From Nocardioides sp. URHA0032 (GTDB taxonomy: Bacteria > Actinomycetota > Actinomycetes > Propionibacteriales > Nocardioidaceae), in the NCBI RefSeq assembly GCF_000620645.1, contig NZ_KK211160.1, forward strand, positions 529,364 through 593,363: 64,000 bases of DNA. Reading direction: 5' to 3'. This document shows positions 1-8,851 of this stretch, piece after piece. Every line of letters starts with the position of its first letter. Within the stretch, counting starts at the first letter, position 1. Position numbers and translations under genes: made by a program. The notes beneath the pieces are model-generated. The model saw only the letters and a list, made by a program, of their open reading frames with translations. It had not been told where the DNA came from and did no database searches.

Positions 1-199
1 GCATCTCCGGCTTCTCCGTCGGCGTTACTGCAGGTGCCGTGCTGCGTGTCGCAACATCTGACGGGTCAGCAGCAGTCGACACCGTCGTAGTCGCCGTCTC
101 CCGGGGCGCGGCAGCCGCGGGTCCGTCGTCCGCACCTCCACACGCCGTCAGACCGGCCAGGGTCGCCAACACGGCGACCGACACCCCCGTGCGTCGCAT
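1..199 (-). CDS. Putative lipoprotein, 5' part only (runs off window)
   Basis: Reading leftward from an ATG at 199 gives a short basic N-terminus (MRRTG), a hydrophobic stretch and the lipobox LTAC at residues 17-20, followed by a Gly/Ala/Thr/Ser-rich low-complexity linker. This is the pattern of an actinobacterial lipoprotein: signal peptidase II cleavage before Cys20, lipid anchoring and export to the outer face of the membrane. Only about 66 residues are visible, so the functional domain lies outside the window. An in-frame GTG lies three codons upstream and could be the real start. The function is unknown. Confidence 0.6.
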   Translation of the reverse strand, partial: MRRTGVSVAVLATLAGLTACGGADDGPAAAAPRETATTTVSTAADPSDVATRSTAPAVTPTEKPEM

Positions 200-272
200 G
201 GACCGCACCTTAGAGCTTGACCAGGCCCCGCGTCGCCCGAACGACGCCTATCCGCGGATACGGCTGAGTTAG

Positions 273-1667
273 TCAGCATTCGACGACGTTGACGGCCAGA
301 CCACCGCGCGACGTCTCCTTGTACTTGGAGTGCATGTCCCTGCCGGTGTCGCGCATGGTCTTGATGGCATCGTCCAAGCTGACCTTGTGTGAGCCATCAC
401 CGTGGCTCGCCAGGCGGGCGGCGTTGATGGCCTTGACCGACGCGATCGCGTTGCGTTCGATGCACGGGATCTGCACCAGTCCGCCGATCGGGTCGCACGT
501 CAGTCCCAGGTGGTGTTCGATGCCGATCTCGGCGGCGTTCTCGACCTGTGCGGGAGAGCCGCCCAGGACCTCACAAAGCGCGGCCGCGGCCATCGCGCAG
601 GCGGAGCCGACCTCACCTTGGCAGCCGACCTCCGCGCCCGAGATCGAGGCGTTCATCTTGACGAGGATGCCGATGGCTGCGGCGGTGAGGAGGAACCTCA
701 CGATCCCGTCCTCATCGGCGCTGGGTACGAACCGCACGTAGTAGTGCAGCACCGCGGGCACGATCCCCGCGGCTCCATTGGTCGGGGCGGTCACGATCCT
801 GCCGCCGGAAGCGTTCTCCTCGTTGACCGCGAGGGCGAACAGGTTCACCCAGTCCAGGACCTGCATCGGATCACTGGCGGTAGCGGTCTCGCCGGCTTGG
901 GTCAGCGTGCGGTAGATCGCCGGTGCACGCCGCGGCACCCGCAGCGCGCCCGGGAGCTCCGCCTCGGTCACCGGGTCGCGGCCACAGCCGGCTTCGACAC
1001 AGGACTCCATCGTGTGCCACAGCTCGAGCAGGCCCGACCGGACCTCGGCCTCGGACCGCCACGTGTACTCGTTGGCCAGCATGACGTCACTGACCCGCAG
1101 CCCCTCTGACGCGCAGACGTCGAGGAGCTCAGCGCCGGTCGTGAACGGGTACCGGACCTGGATGGCAGCGTGAGGATCTGAGGGTGCGTTGAGCTCGGCG
1201 TCGTCGAGCACGAAACCGCCGCCGATGGAGTAGTACGTCTTCTGGAGCACCGGTGTGCCGACGTCGTCGTAGCCGGTGAACGTCATGGCGTTGGGGTGTC
1301 CGGGCAGGGTTCGACGCCGATGGAGCACGATGTCGTGCTCGGGGTAGAAGCGGATCTCCCTCCTGCCGCCGAGCAGCAGGGCACCTCGGGCGGCCGTGGC
1401 GGCGACACGTCGGTCCACGGAGTCGGTGTCCACGGTGGCCGGGTCCTCGCCCTCGAGGCCGAGCAGAACCGCGGTCGCGGACCCGTGTCCGCGACCGGTC
1501 GCTCCCAGGGAGCCGAAGAGCTCGGCACGCACCTGGACGACTCGATGCCGGGTATCGATGTCGTTCAGGTCGTCGGCGAAGCGCTTGGCGGCCCGCATCG
1601 GGCCCACGGTGTGTGAGGACGAGGGTCCGATGCCGACGGAGTACAGGTCGAAGGCGCTGAGTGTCAC
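273..1667 (-). CDS. sdaA: L-serine ammonia-lyase (L-serine dehydratase), iron-sulfur type
   Basis: 464 aa, the full length of the single-chain bacterial enzyme that deaminates L-serine to pyruvate and ammonia in the cytoplasm. The N-terminal domain carries the family motif GPSSSHTVGP (residues 14-23). The C-terminal catalytic domain has three cysteines, C349 (GCQGEVG), C391 (LTCDPIGG) and C402 (IPCIER), in the spacing known to hold the catalytic 4Fe-4S cluster. The start is GTG with GAGGAG six bases upstream. It is the last gene of a minus-strand run with an SDR, thiolase and hydrolase, 46 bp after the SDR, so co-transcription is likely, though no metabolic link to lipid-type genes is obvious. 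Confidence 0.95.
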   Translation of the reverse strand: MTLSAFDLYSVGIGPSSSHTVGPMRAAKRFADDLNDIDTRHRVVQVRAELFGSLGATGRGHGSATAVLLGLEGEDPATVDTDSVDRRVAATAARGALLLGGRREIRFYPEHDIVLHRRRTLPGHPNAMTFTGYDDVGTPVLQKTYYSIGGGFVLDDAELNAPSDPHAAIQVRYPFTTGAELLDVCASEGLRVSDVMLANEYTWRSEAEVRSGLLELWHTMESCVEAGCGRDPVTEAELPGALRVPRRAPAIYRTLTQAGETATASDPMQVLDWVNLFALAVNEENASGGRIVTAPTNGAAGIVPAVLHYYVRFVPSADEDGIVRFLLTAAAIGILVKMNASISGAEVGCQGEVGSACAMAAAALCEVLGGSPAQVENAAEIGIEHHLGLTCDPIGGLVQIPCIERNAIASVKAINAARLASHGDGSHKVSLDDAIKTMRDTGRDMHSKYKETSRGGLAVNVVEC

Positions 1668-1713
1668 CGAGATCTCCTCGTCGGCGGGGGATCGGCCCGC
1701 TCGAGCACTGGAC

Positions 1714-2481
1714 TCATCGCGGCGCCATGCGGATGGCTCCGTCCAGCCTGATGGTCTCGCCGTTCAGGTAGGAGTTCTCGATGATGCTGACGGCGAGGCG
1801 GGCGTAGTCGTCGGGGTCGCCCAGCCTTCTGGGGTGGGGGACGGACGCGGCGAGGCCCTCGCGGATGTCTTGTCGGAGACGAGCGAGCATCGGAGTGTCG
1901 AAGGTGCCCGGGGCGATGGTGTTCACCCGGATCTGACGACTCGCCAGGTCGCGTGCGGCGACCAGGGTGATGCCGTGGACGGCGGCCTTGGTCGCCGTGT
2001 AGGAGGTCTGGCCGATCTGGCCGTCGAAGGCTGCGACCGAGGAGGTCAGGACGATGGCCCCGCGGTCGCCGTCGACGACGTCGTTCTTCGCCATCACGGC
2101 TGCGGCATGACGTAGCACGTTGTAGGTGCCGATCAGGTTGATCCTCACGACGTTCTCGAAGGCGTCGAGCGGTGCGGGCATCCCGTGCTCGTCCAGGATG
2201 CGCGTACGGTCGCCGCCGCGACCCGCGCAGTGCACGACAGCCCGCAGAGGCATGATCTGGGAGGCCGCCTCGAGGGCATCCGCGACCTGCGCCTCGTCGG
2301 TGATGTCAGCCGGGTGAAACCGCGTAGCACTCCCGAAGGGGTGCAGGGCAGCGTCGCCCGGGCTCTCGGGCAGGTCGAGGACGGTGACGGTCGCGCCGGC
2401 TGCAACCAACCTGCTGGTGGTCGCCAGCCCGAGGCCGGACGTGCCTCCTGTCACCAGGGCCGATGTTCCCTTCACATCCAT
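1714..2481 (-). CDS. SDR-family oxidoreductase, 3-hydroxyacyl-CoA dehydrogenase type
   Basis: 255-aa classical short-chain dehydrogenase. It has the NAD(P)-binding glycine motif TGGTSGLG (11-18), an acidic residue at the end of beta-2 (VLD) favouring NAD, the structural Asn (RIN, 115) and the catalytic Ser147/148, Tyr161 and Lys165 (SYTATK). The overall pattern resembles HSD17B10-like 3-hydroxyacyl-CoA dehydrogenases, which oxidise a 3-hydroxyacyl-CoA to the 3-keto form. The thiolase encoded 96 bp upstream would take the product, so the pair looks like the last two steps of a beta-oxidation spiral. A strong GAGGAGG precedes the ATG. The exact substrate cannot be read from sequence. Confidence 0.85.
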   Translation of the reverse strand: MDVKGTSALVTGGTSGLGLATTSRLVAAGATVTVLDLPESPGDAALHPFGSATRFHPADITDEAQVADALEAASQIMPLRAVVHCAGRGGDRTRILDEHGMPAPLDAFENVVRINLIGTYNVLRHAAAVMAKNDVVDGDRGAIVLTSSVAAFDGQIGQTSYTATKAAVHGITLVAARDLASRQIRVNTIAPGTFDTPMLARLRQDIREGLAASVPHPRRLGDPDDYARLAVSIIENSYLNGETIRLDGAIRMAPR

Positions 2482-2577
2482 GGTGCCTCCTCGGGCTGGG
2501 ACGAACTGCTGATGGCTGGTGCCATGACGTGGGGCCGTTCTGCGTCTTCCGCGACGTCGCGAGCGGTCACCGGGCGG

Positions 2578-3735
2578 TCACCGGGCAGCCTGGTCGAGCA
2601 GCTCGAAGACCGTGGCGTTGGCGGTACCGCCGCCTTCGCACATGGTCTGCAGGCCGTAACGGATCCCGTGGTCGCGCATGTGGTGGATGAGTCGGGTCGC
2701 CAGGACCGCGCCCGACGCGCCCAGCGGATGGCCGACGGCGATCGCGCCACCGACCGGGTTGGTCAGCTCCGGGTCCGCGCCGGTCTCGGCGAGCCAGGCC
2801 AGCGGGACCGACGCGAACGCCTCGTTGACCTCGAATGCCCCGATGTCGTCCAGCCTCAGTCCCGCTCGCTGGAGGACCTTGTGCGTAGCCGGGATCGGGC
2901 CGGTGAGCATCATGACCGGGTCGTCGCCCACCACGGCGCCGCTGTGGTACCGCACGATCGGGGTCAGTCTCAGCTCCGCCGCACGTTCGGGGGTGGTCAT
3001 CACGATGGCGGCCGCGCCGTCGGAGATCTGGGAGGAGTTGCCGGCGTGGATGGTGCCGTCGTCAAGGAAGGACGGCTTGAGCTGGGCGAGCGTGTCGACC
3101 GTGGTGCCGCGGCGCAGACCTTCGTCGGCCGACAAGGTGCCGCCCTGGAACGGCACCGGCACGATCTGCTGGTCGAACGCCCCGGCGTCGGTTGCAGCGG
3201 CGGCCCGTCGGTGGCTCTCGGCCGCATACGCGTCCAGGGCGCCGCGGTCCAGCGCCCAGTGTTGGGCCACAAACTCAGCGCTCGGTCCCTGGGCGAGCTC
3301 GGTAACGCCGAACCGGTCCAGCACGGTCTGCCCGTAGGGGAAGCCGCTGGCTCGCGCGGCACCCAGCGGGACGCGGCTCATCGACTCCACGCCGCCGGCC
3401 ACCACCAGGTCGAATGCCCCCGACATCACCGCATGTGCCGCCTGGTCGATCGCCTGCTGGCTTGATCCGCAGGCACGGTTAACCGTCACCGCCGGCACGG
3501 TCTCGGGCCAGCCCGCCGCCAGCACGGCGAACCGCCCGATGTTGCTCGACTGGTCGCCGAGCTGTGTGACGCAGCCCCAGATGACGTCGTCGACGTCGGC
3601 CGGGTCGATGCCGGTCCTCGCGCACAGCTCGCTTAGCACCACGGCGCTGAGGTCGGCGGGGTGGATGTCCACCAACGAACCGTTGCGTTTGCCGATCGGA
3701 GTACGAATCGCCTCGACGATCACTGCTTCACGCAC
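2578..3735 (-). CDS. Acetyl-CoA acyltransferase (thiolase)
   Basis: 385 aa, normal for a degradative thiolase. The nucleophilic cysteine is C89 in VNRACGSSQQA. The two other catalytic signatures are at the C-terminus: GGAIAVGHPLGASGA (His) and MCEGGGTANATVFE (Cys acid/base). The enzyme cleaves a 3-ketoacyl-CoA with CoA to acetyl-CoA and a shortened acyl-CoA. The neighbouring SDR supplies a plausible 3-keto substrate and the upstream hydrolase may act in the same catabolic unit. Sequence style recalls the FadA5/FadA6 group of sterol- or branched-chain-degrading actinobacterial thiolases, but that assignment is inference. The start codon is GTG, with an AGGAAGCAGG stretch upstream. Confidence 0.9.
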   Translation of the reverse strand: MREAVIVEAIRTPIGKRNGSLVDIHPADLSAVVLSELCARTGIDPADVDDVIWGCVTQLGDQSSNIGRFAVLAAGWPETVPAVTVNRACGSSQQAIDQAAHAVMSGAFDLVVAGGVESMSRVPLGAARASGFPYGQTVLDRFGVTELAQGPSAEFVAQHWALDRGALDAYAAESHRRAAAATDAGAFDQQIVPVPFQGGTLSADEGLRRGTTVDTLAQLKPSFLDDGTIHAGNSSQISDGAAAIVMTTPERAAELRLTPIVRYHSGAVVGDDPVMMLTGPIPATHKVLQRAGLRLDDIGAFEVNEAFASVPLAWLAETGADPELTNPVGGAIAVGHPLGASGAVLATRLIHHMRDHGIRYGLQTMCEGGGTANATVFELLDQAAR

Positions 3736-3834
3736 CGTTGACGACCTGCTTCCTGGTGGGGATTCACGGATGGGTGCTGCTGGGGGAGGGGGTGCCGGGC
3801 GGGGCCGCCGGTCAGGCGGTCACTGTTCGCGGGC

Positions 3835-4797
3835 TCACAGGCCGGCCTGGTTGATGAGGTCGTCGAAGATCACTTCGACCTCGCTCCACAGCGAGAGGTG
3901 ACCCTCGTTGTCGTACAGGTGCGCGACTGCGCCGGGCACGTGGGCGGCCAGCCACTTCCCGTGGGCGAAGGGGATGGTCCAGTCCGCGGTGCCGTGCCAG
4001 ATGGACACCGGCACGGTGATGTCGGCCAGGTCGAAGCCCCAGTGCTGGGTGAAGGCGAAGTCGTCGTCGAGCCAGCCGTCGACGCCATGGGTGAGGCCCC
4101 GGTTGATCGACGCGAGCAGTCGGGACGCGAACTCGCCGGTGGCGTAGGCCTTGTCCGCCGGCGAGGCCAGGTCTCCCAGCGCGTCGGCGACCTGCTCGAT
4201 GGACACGGCGTCGAACTTCGCGGCCTCGGACTCCAGGAGCGGTCGGAGCGCGTGCCGCCCGGCGAGGGCGGCGGTGTACTCGACGATGTTGTCCTGGCCC
4301 ATCCCTTCAAAGAAGTTCAGGCCGTCGGCGCGGAACGGGGCTACCCCGGCGCCGACTGCCGCTGCGCGGCAGCGGTCGGGCAGCGTGGCTGCGCAGGCAA
4401 GCGCGTGCGGACCGCCACCGGACCACCCGAGGGTGATGAACTCCTGGCAGCCCATGTCGTCGAGCACGCCCGCGATGTCCTGGGCGATGTCGCCGATGGT
4501 GCGGTTGGGGAGTGCGGTCGACGCGCCGTACCCGGGGCGGCTGGCCACGACCAGGGCGAGACCTCGGTCGGCCGCTGCTCGGGCGACGCGCGGGTAGGGG
4601 ACTGCGGCTCCCGGGGTGCCGTGGTGGAAGACCAGCGGGAATCCCTCCGGGTCCCCTTCGACGAGGTACTCGACCTCGCGACCGTCAGGGAGGGTTGCCA
4701 TGCGGTAGTCGCCGCCGGTCTGTGCCATCGCTGTCGCGGCGCTCGGAGAGCTGGTCGCTGCGACTGCTTCGTCGTAGCTCGAGCCGGGAGTCGACAT
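3835..4797 (-). CDS. Alpha/beta hydrolase
   Basis: 320 aa when started at the ATG at 4797, which has GGAG seven bases upstream; the longer open frame upstream is not credible. Features of an alpha/beta hydrolase fold: oxyanion loop HHGTPG (58-63), nucleophile elbow GWSGG with Ser126, a late Asp in HGTADWTIPF and the catalytic His in DNEGHLSLW near the C-terminus. It probably hydrolyses a small ester, lactone or epoxide; the substrate is unknown. It is the first gene of the minus-strand operon with the thiolase (99 bp downstream), SDR and serine dehydratase, and is divergent from the peptide importer operon. Confidence 0.8.
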   Translation of the reverse strand: MSTPGSSYDEAVAATSSPSAATAMAQTGGDYRMATLPDGREVEYLVEGDPEGFPLVFHHGTPGAAVPYPRVARAAADRGLALVVASRPGYGASTALPNRTIGDIAQDIAGVLDDMGCQEFITLGWSGGGPHALACAATLPDRCRAAAVGAGVAPFRADGLNFFEGMGQDNIVEYTAALAGRHALRPLLESEAAKFDAVSIEQVADALGDLASPADKAYATGEFASRLLASINRGLTHGVDGWLDDDFAFTQHWGFDLADITVPVSIWHGTADWTIPFAHGKWLAAHVPGAVAHLYDNEGHLSLWSEVEVIFDDLINQAGL

Positions 4798-5298
4798 GGG
4801 GGTCTCCATTCGTTGAGGTCGTGGGGCCGGTCCAGGGATGTCTGGTGCTGACACCCGTTGCGGAACCTGGCGGCGTGGGGGATCTGGTGGCTCGTGCTCT
4901 CGAGCCTGGGCGGGCATCGTCGAGCCTGGGCGGGAAACGCGCGGTTCGTCGACGCGTCGGTGCGCCAGATGCGGTCGAGCACCGGCGTTCCGCCCTCCAG
5001 GGCGTCCTCGTCTGCGCGAGGCCGCACTCCAGCCTGCCGGCCACCCATCGTGGCGGCGTCGAGCCTGGATGAAAAGCGACAAGGTCTGGTCGTCACGGTG
5101 AAGGATATCCGCACGTTGCCGCCTAGCTCGGGCCGGCGGCGCCTCGATGGCCGCCTGTGCACGCGGGGCTCGAGGCGAGGTAGACGAGGAAAGGCAAATG
5201 TCCGGTTGTGCTTCAAGATCGAGGCCGGAATTTCCCGCTTTTCTTCAGCCAACGGCGGCCCTCAGGATTCGGCTACGCCACCGTCGAAAGGGTTTCTC
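4798..5298. other. 501-bp divergent intergenic region
   Basis: This lies between the hydrolase operon (minus) and the importer operon (plus) and must hold both promoters. No credible gene was found. It contains three copies of the 10-mer TCGAGCCTGG, two of them in a 20-bp tandem arrangement (annotated separately) and a third at 5059-5068. The last ~100 bp before the importer are noticeably less GC-rich than the surroundings, as expected of a promoter and leader. Confidence 0.5.
4900..4934. repeat. Tandem direct repeat TCGAGCCTGGGCGGG
   Basis: The 15-mer TCGAGCCTGGGCGGG occurs at 4900-4914 and again at 4920-4934 with an exact 20-bp period, about two helical turns. A partial third copy (TCGAGCCTGG) is at 5059. 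Position between divergent operons suggests a regulator-binding array, which is inference. Confidence 0.45.
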
Positions 5299-6975
5299 AT
5301 GCTGAAGTCGCGTCAACACGCACGGCGCCTTGCCAGGCGCGTCGGGATCGGTCTTGCCAGCGCAGTGCTCCCGGTCTGTCTGCTTGCCGGCTGCGGGAGC
5401 GGCGACTCGAGCTCGGCCGGCGGCGGTGGCGGGGTGCTCCGCATCGGCGACGCCCTGTCGCGCATCGACTCCTTGAACCCGTTCGTGGGTCGCAATGGGT
5501 TCGCTACCGCGACGTTCCGTGTCATCTACCCGTACTTGCTCCAGTACGACGAGACGCAGAGCATCGTGGGTGACTTCGCCAAGACGACCGAGGTCTCCGA
5601 CGACGCGAAGACGCTGACGTTCACCACCTACGACGGGGGGAAGTGGAGCGACGGCGAGGACCTCACCGCCGAGGACGCTGCCTGGACCATCAACACGATC
5701 GTTCGTCTCAAGGACGGAGCGGCCGCCAAGTTCGCCCCCTACGTCGCCAACATCGTGCGCGCCACGGCGCCCACGCCCACGACCCTGACTGTGGAGTACA
5801 GCACTCCGACCGCCACTGCCGAAGACGGTCTGGCCTCGTTGCCGATCCTTCCCGAGCACATCTGGGCGCCCATGGCGGAGGGGAAGGGCGAGCAGTTGAC
5901 GACGTTCGTCAACGACGCCCCTGTCGGTGCCGGACCGTTCCAGGTCACCAAGTACACCGAGAACCAGTTCGTGAACTTCTCCGCCTACGACGGGTACTAC
6001 GGCCCGGCCCCGAAGCTCAAGGGCTTCGGATTCCAGTTCTTCACCAGCAACGACGCGATGCTGAGCGCGCTGCGTTCGCACGAGCTCGACGTCGCCTACG
6101 AGGTTCCTCCTACGGCTGTGTCGCAGCTGGAGTCCGACAAGTCGCTGACCGTCAACAACGTCCCCGGTCTGGACATCGACGTGCTCGGCTTCAACTCCAG
6201 CGCCTCCCAGGACGAGCACCCCGAGCTGAAGAACCCAAAGGTGCGGCAGGCCATCGACCTGGCGATCGACAAGGAGTCCCTGATCGACGTCGTCGCCGAC
6301 GGCTCCGGCACTCTCACCGGCACCATGGTTCCGCCCGTCCTGGAGAAGTGGAACGACCCGTCCGTCACAGCGACCCCGTCCGATCTCGACGCCGCCAACA
6401 AGCTCCTGGACTCGCTGGGCTACACCAAGGGCGCTGACGGCATCCGCACCGCCGACGGCCACCCGATGGACTACACACTGCTGTTCCCGTCGGTGGCCAC
6501 CGGAGCCCCCACCGTGGTGACCGAGGTCGTCAAGCAGCTCGCCGCTATCGGCATCAAGGTCGAGGCGCGATCTTCGGACTTCCCCAGCTTCCTCCAGGCC
6601 ATCTACGGGCCTGACAACCAGTACCGCGGCTGGGACATGATGATCAGCGACTACGCGTTCGGCTACGACCCGTCCGGCTACCTGTTCTCGTGGACCTGCG
6701 CGCAGCTCGGCGGCAACAACCTCACCGGTTACTGCGACAAGGACTACGACGACCTGTTCGCCCGCCAAAGCACCCAGATCGGTGACGAGCGTGTCCAGAC
6801 CGTCCGCGAGGCCCAGCAGCGATTCGCGCAGCAGAAGCCGGTCATCCCGCTCTACGTCGCGAACGCGATCAGCGTGGCCCGCAGCGTCGGCAACGTGCCG
6901 GAGCAGACCAGCTCCCCCCTGGTCGTGGTGAACTACATGTCGAAGCTTTGGATCGAGCAGGCCACGCTGGGATGA
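5299..6975 (+). CDS. ABC importer substrate-binding lipoprotein (peptide/nickel family, SBP_bac_5)
   Basis: 558 aa from the ATG at 5299, preceded by GAAAGG. It has a basic N-terminus, a hydrophobic segment and lipobox LLAGC with lipidated Cys32, then a Gly/Ser linker. The mature part matches cluster-C binding proteins of the DppA/OppA type: an N-terminal INSLNPF-like region (RIDSLNPFVG), AEDAAWTINT, the GAGPF turn, and RQAIDLAIDKESLID. It would capture a peptide or similar solute outside the membrane and pass it to the permeases encoded next. Its stop overlaps the start of the first permease (ATGA, 6972-6975), implying translational coupling. The ligand is unknown. Confidence 0.9.
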   Translation: MLKSRQHARRLARRVGIGLASAVLPVCLLAGCGSGDSSSAGGGGGVLRIGDALSRIDSLNPFVGRNGFATATFRVIYPYLLQYDETQSIVGDFAKTTEVSDDAKTLTFTTYDGGKWSDGEDLTAEDAAWTINTIVRLKDGAAAKFAPYVANIVRATAPTPTTLTVEYSTPTATAEDGLASLPILPEHIWAPMAEGKGEQLTTFVNDAPVGAGPFQVTKYTENQFVNFSAYDGYYGPAPKLKGFGFQFFTSNDAMLSALRSHELDVAYEVPPTAVSQLESDKSLTVNNVPGLDIDVLGFNSSASQDEHPELKNPKVRQAIDLAIDKESLIDVVADGSGTLTGTMVPPVLEKWNDPSVTATPSDLDAANKLLDSLGYTKGADGIRTADGHPMDYTLLFPSVATGAPTVVTEVVKQLAAIGIKVEARSSDFPSFLQAIYGPDNQYRGWDMMISDYAFGYDPSGYLFSWTCAQLGGNNLTGYCDKDYDDLFARQSTQIGDERVQTVREAQQRFAQQKPVIPLYVANAISVARSVGNVPEQTSSPLVVVNYMSKLWIEQATLG

Positions 6976-7946
6976 GGAACTCACCCTTGACCGCGCTGCT
7001 CCCGCTGACCCGACGCCTGGCCGCTGCCGTCGTGGTCACGCTGGCGGTCGCCGTGGGCAACTTCTTCCTCTTCCGGCTGGCGCCAGGCAACGCTGCCAAC
7101 CTCGGGCTGGTGCCCAACGCCTCGCCCGAGCTCCGGGCGTCGTTGGAGCACCAGTTCGGGTTGGACCAGTCCACGGCCACCCAGCTGCAGGCCTACCTGA
7201 TCCAGCTCGCGCACGGAAACCTCGGGGTCTCCTTCGCCAACCGGCGGCCGGTGGCCGACAACCTGTGGACTGCCCTGCTCAACACCCTGGCCATGGTGGT
7301 CCCAGGACTCATCCTGGCCCTGGTCCTGGCTCTCATCACCGGGGTGTACGCGGCGTGGCGGCGCGGCTCGGTCAGTGACCACGCGCTGCGGGCGGTGGCG
7401 CTGACCATGTTCGCGATCCCAGGACAGTGGTTGGGGATGGTGCTGCTCTACGGCGCTCGGGGCCACCTGCCGGCGGGCGGGATCTCTGATCCCTTCCTCG
7501 TCGGGACCGGCTTCCAGGCCGAGCTGGCCGACCGCCTCCAACACATGGTGTTGCCATGCCTGACCTACGCCTTGATCGTCTACGGAGCCTTCATGATCGT
7601 GCTGCGGACCTCGCTGGTCGAGACCCTCTCCGAGGGCTACATCTTGGCCGCGAAAGCGCGGGGACTGAGCAACCGCGTCATCCTGCGCCGCCACGCCCTG
7701 CGCAACGCCCTGCTTCCCCTGGTCACCCTGATCGGGCTGACGATCGGGACAATGGTCGCGGGCGTCATCCTCGTCGAGAGCGTGTTCTCCTGGCCCGGCC
7801 TGGGGGAGGCGATCTACGACGCGGTCAACGCCCGCGACTACCCGATGCTGCAGGGGGCGTTCCTGCTCCTGACGGTCGTGGTCGTGCTGAGCAACCTGGT
7901 CGTCGACATGACCTACAGCTACCTCGATCCGCGGGTGCGGCTGTGA
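6972..7946 (+). CDS. ABC importer permease 1 (DppB/OppB type)
   Basis: 324 aa starting at the ATG that overlaps the binding-protein stop. It has an N-terminal membrane segment (residues ~10-33) and about five further transmembrane helices. The cytoplasmic EAA loop AAKARGLSNRVILRRHALRN contacts the ATPase. It forms the transmembrane heterodimer with permease 2. The FRLAPGNAA segment after TM1 is typical of DppB-like subunits. It is followed directly by permease 2 with a GTGA overlap. Confidence 0.9.
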   Translation: MRNSPLTALLPLTRRLAAAVVVTLAVAVGNFFLFRLAPGNAANLGLVPNASPELRASLEHQFGLDQSTATQLQAYLIQLAHGNLGVSFANRRPVADNLWTALLNTLAMVVPGLILALVLALITGVYAAWRRGSVSDHALRAVALTMFAIPGQWLGMVLLYGARGHLPAGGISDPFLVGTGFQAELADRLQHMVLPCLTYALIVYGAFMIVLRTSLVETLSEGYILAAKARGLSNRVILRRHALRNALLPLVTLIGLTIGTMVAGVILVESVFSWPGLGEAIYDAVNARDYPMLQGAFLLLTVVVVLSNLVVDMTYSYLDPRVRL

Positions 7947-8851
7947 CGCCGCTGACGGCCATCGCTACCGTCGAGGGCAACCGGCGGCCGCGGATCCGGG
8001 ACCACAAGGCAGCCACGCTGGGGCTGTTGATCATCGTCGGCTTCGGCACCCTCGCCGTGCTCGCGCCGGTGATCACGCCGTCGTCGGTTCACCAGCAGGC
8101 GGGACCGGTGTTCGGGCCCCCGTCGAGCAGCCACCCTCTTGGGTTGGACGACAGCGGAGCCGACATGCTCGGCCTGGTGCTCGTGGGGACGCGGATCAGC
8201 ATGCTGGTCGGGCTGACCTCCACAGCCATCGCCGTCCTCCTCGGCGGCGCGATCGGCGTGCTGGCCGGTTACTTCGGGGGGAGGGTCGACTCGGTGCTCA
8301 TGCGCCTGACCGACGTCTTCCTCGTCGTGCCGATCCTGCCGCTGATGATCGTCGTGGCGGCACTGTGGGGCCCGAGCGTGGGCCACGCCATCTTGATCAT
8401 CGGCCTGCTGTCGTGGACCCCAACGGCGCGAATCATGCGATCGCAGGTCCTCGCCACACGCGAACGGGCCTTCGTCCGCCGAGCGAAAGCCCTGGGGGCC
8501 GGGCACGCCGGGGTCATCTGGCACCACGTCCTCCCCCGGGTGCGCGGCCTGCTCGTCGCCAACTCGGTGATCGTGCTGGCGTCCGCGATCTTCTTCGAGG
8601 CAGCCCTGGCGTTCCTCGGACTGGAGAGCGTCGCCACCACGTCGTGGGGCACCCTGATCGCGAACGCGTTCAACCGGGCCGCTTCGAGCGCGGGAGCCTG
8701 GTGGGCGTTCGTCCCACCCGGAGCGTGCATCGCACTCATGGTGCTGGCCTGCAGCCTGGTCGCGATGTCCTTCGAGGACGCCGGCAACGCGCGCGTGCCG
8801 GAGTCCCACATCTTCGCCGGCCGTCTGGAGGTGGTGCGCGATGAGCAGTGA
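7943..8851 (+). CDS. ABC importer permease 2 (DppC/OppC type)
   Basis: 302 aa. The start is GTG at 7943, which overlaps the permease 1 stop as GTGA; translation upstream of that belongs to another frame. DppC hallmarks are visible: an N-terminal helix (LGLLIIVGFGTLAVLAPVI), the periplasmic HPLGLDDSGADML segment that is diagnostic of this subunit (the family has HPLGTDxxGRD), and the EAA loop RRAKALGAGHAGVIWHHVLP. Six membrane helices are expected. The C-terminus overlaps the ATPase start by 11 bp. Confidence 0.9.
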   Translation: MTPLTAIATVEGNRRPRIRDHKAATLGLLIIVGFGTLAVLAPVITPSSVHQQAGPVFGPPSSSHPLGLDDSGADMLGLVLVGTRISMLVGLTSTAIAVLLGGAIGVLAGYFGGRVDSVLMRLTDVFLVVPILPLMIVVAALWGPSVGHAILIIGLLSWTPTARIMRSQVLATRERAFVRRAKALGAGHAGVIWHHVLPRVRGLLVANSVIVLASAIFFEAALAFLGLESVATTSWGTLIANAFNRAASSAGAWWAFVPPGACIALMVLACSLVAMSFEDAGNARVPESHIFAGRLEVVRDEQ

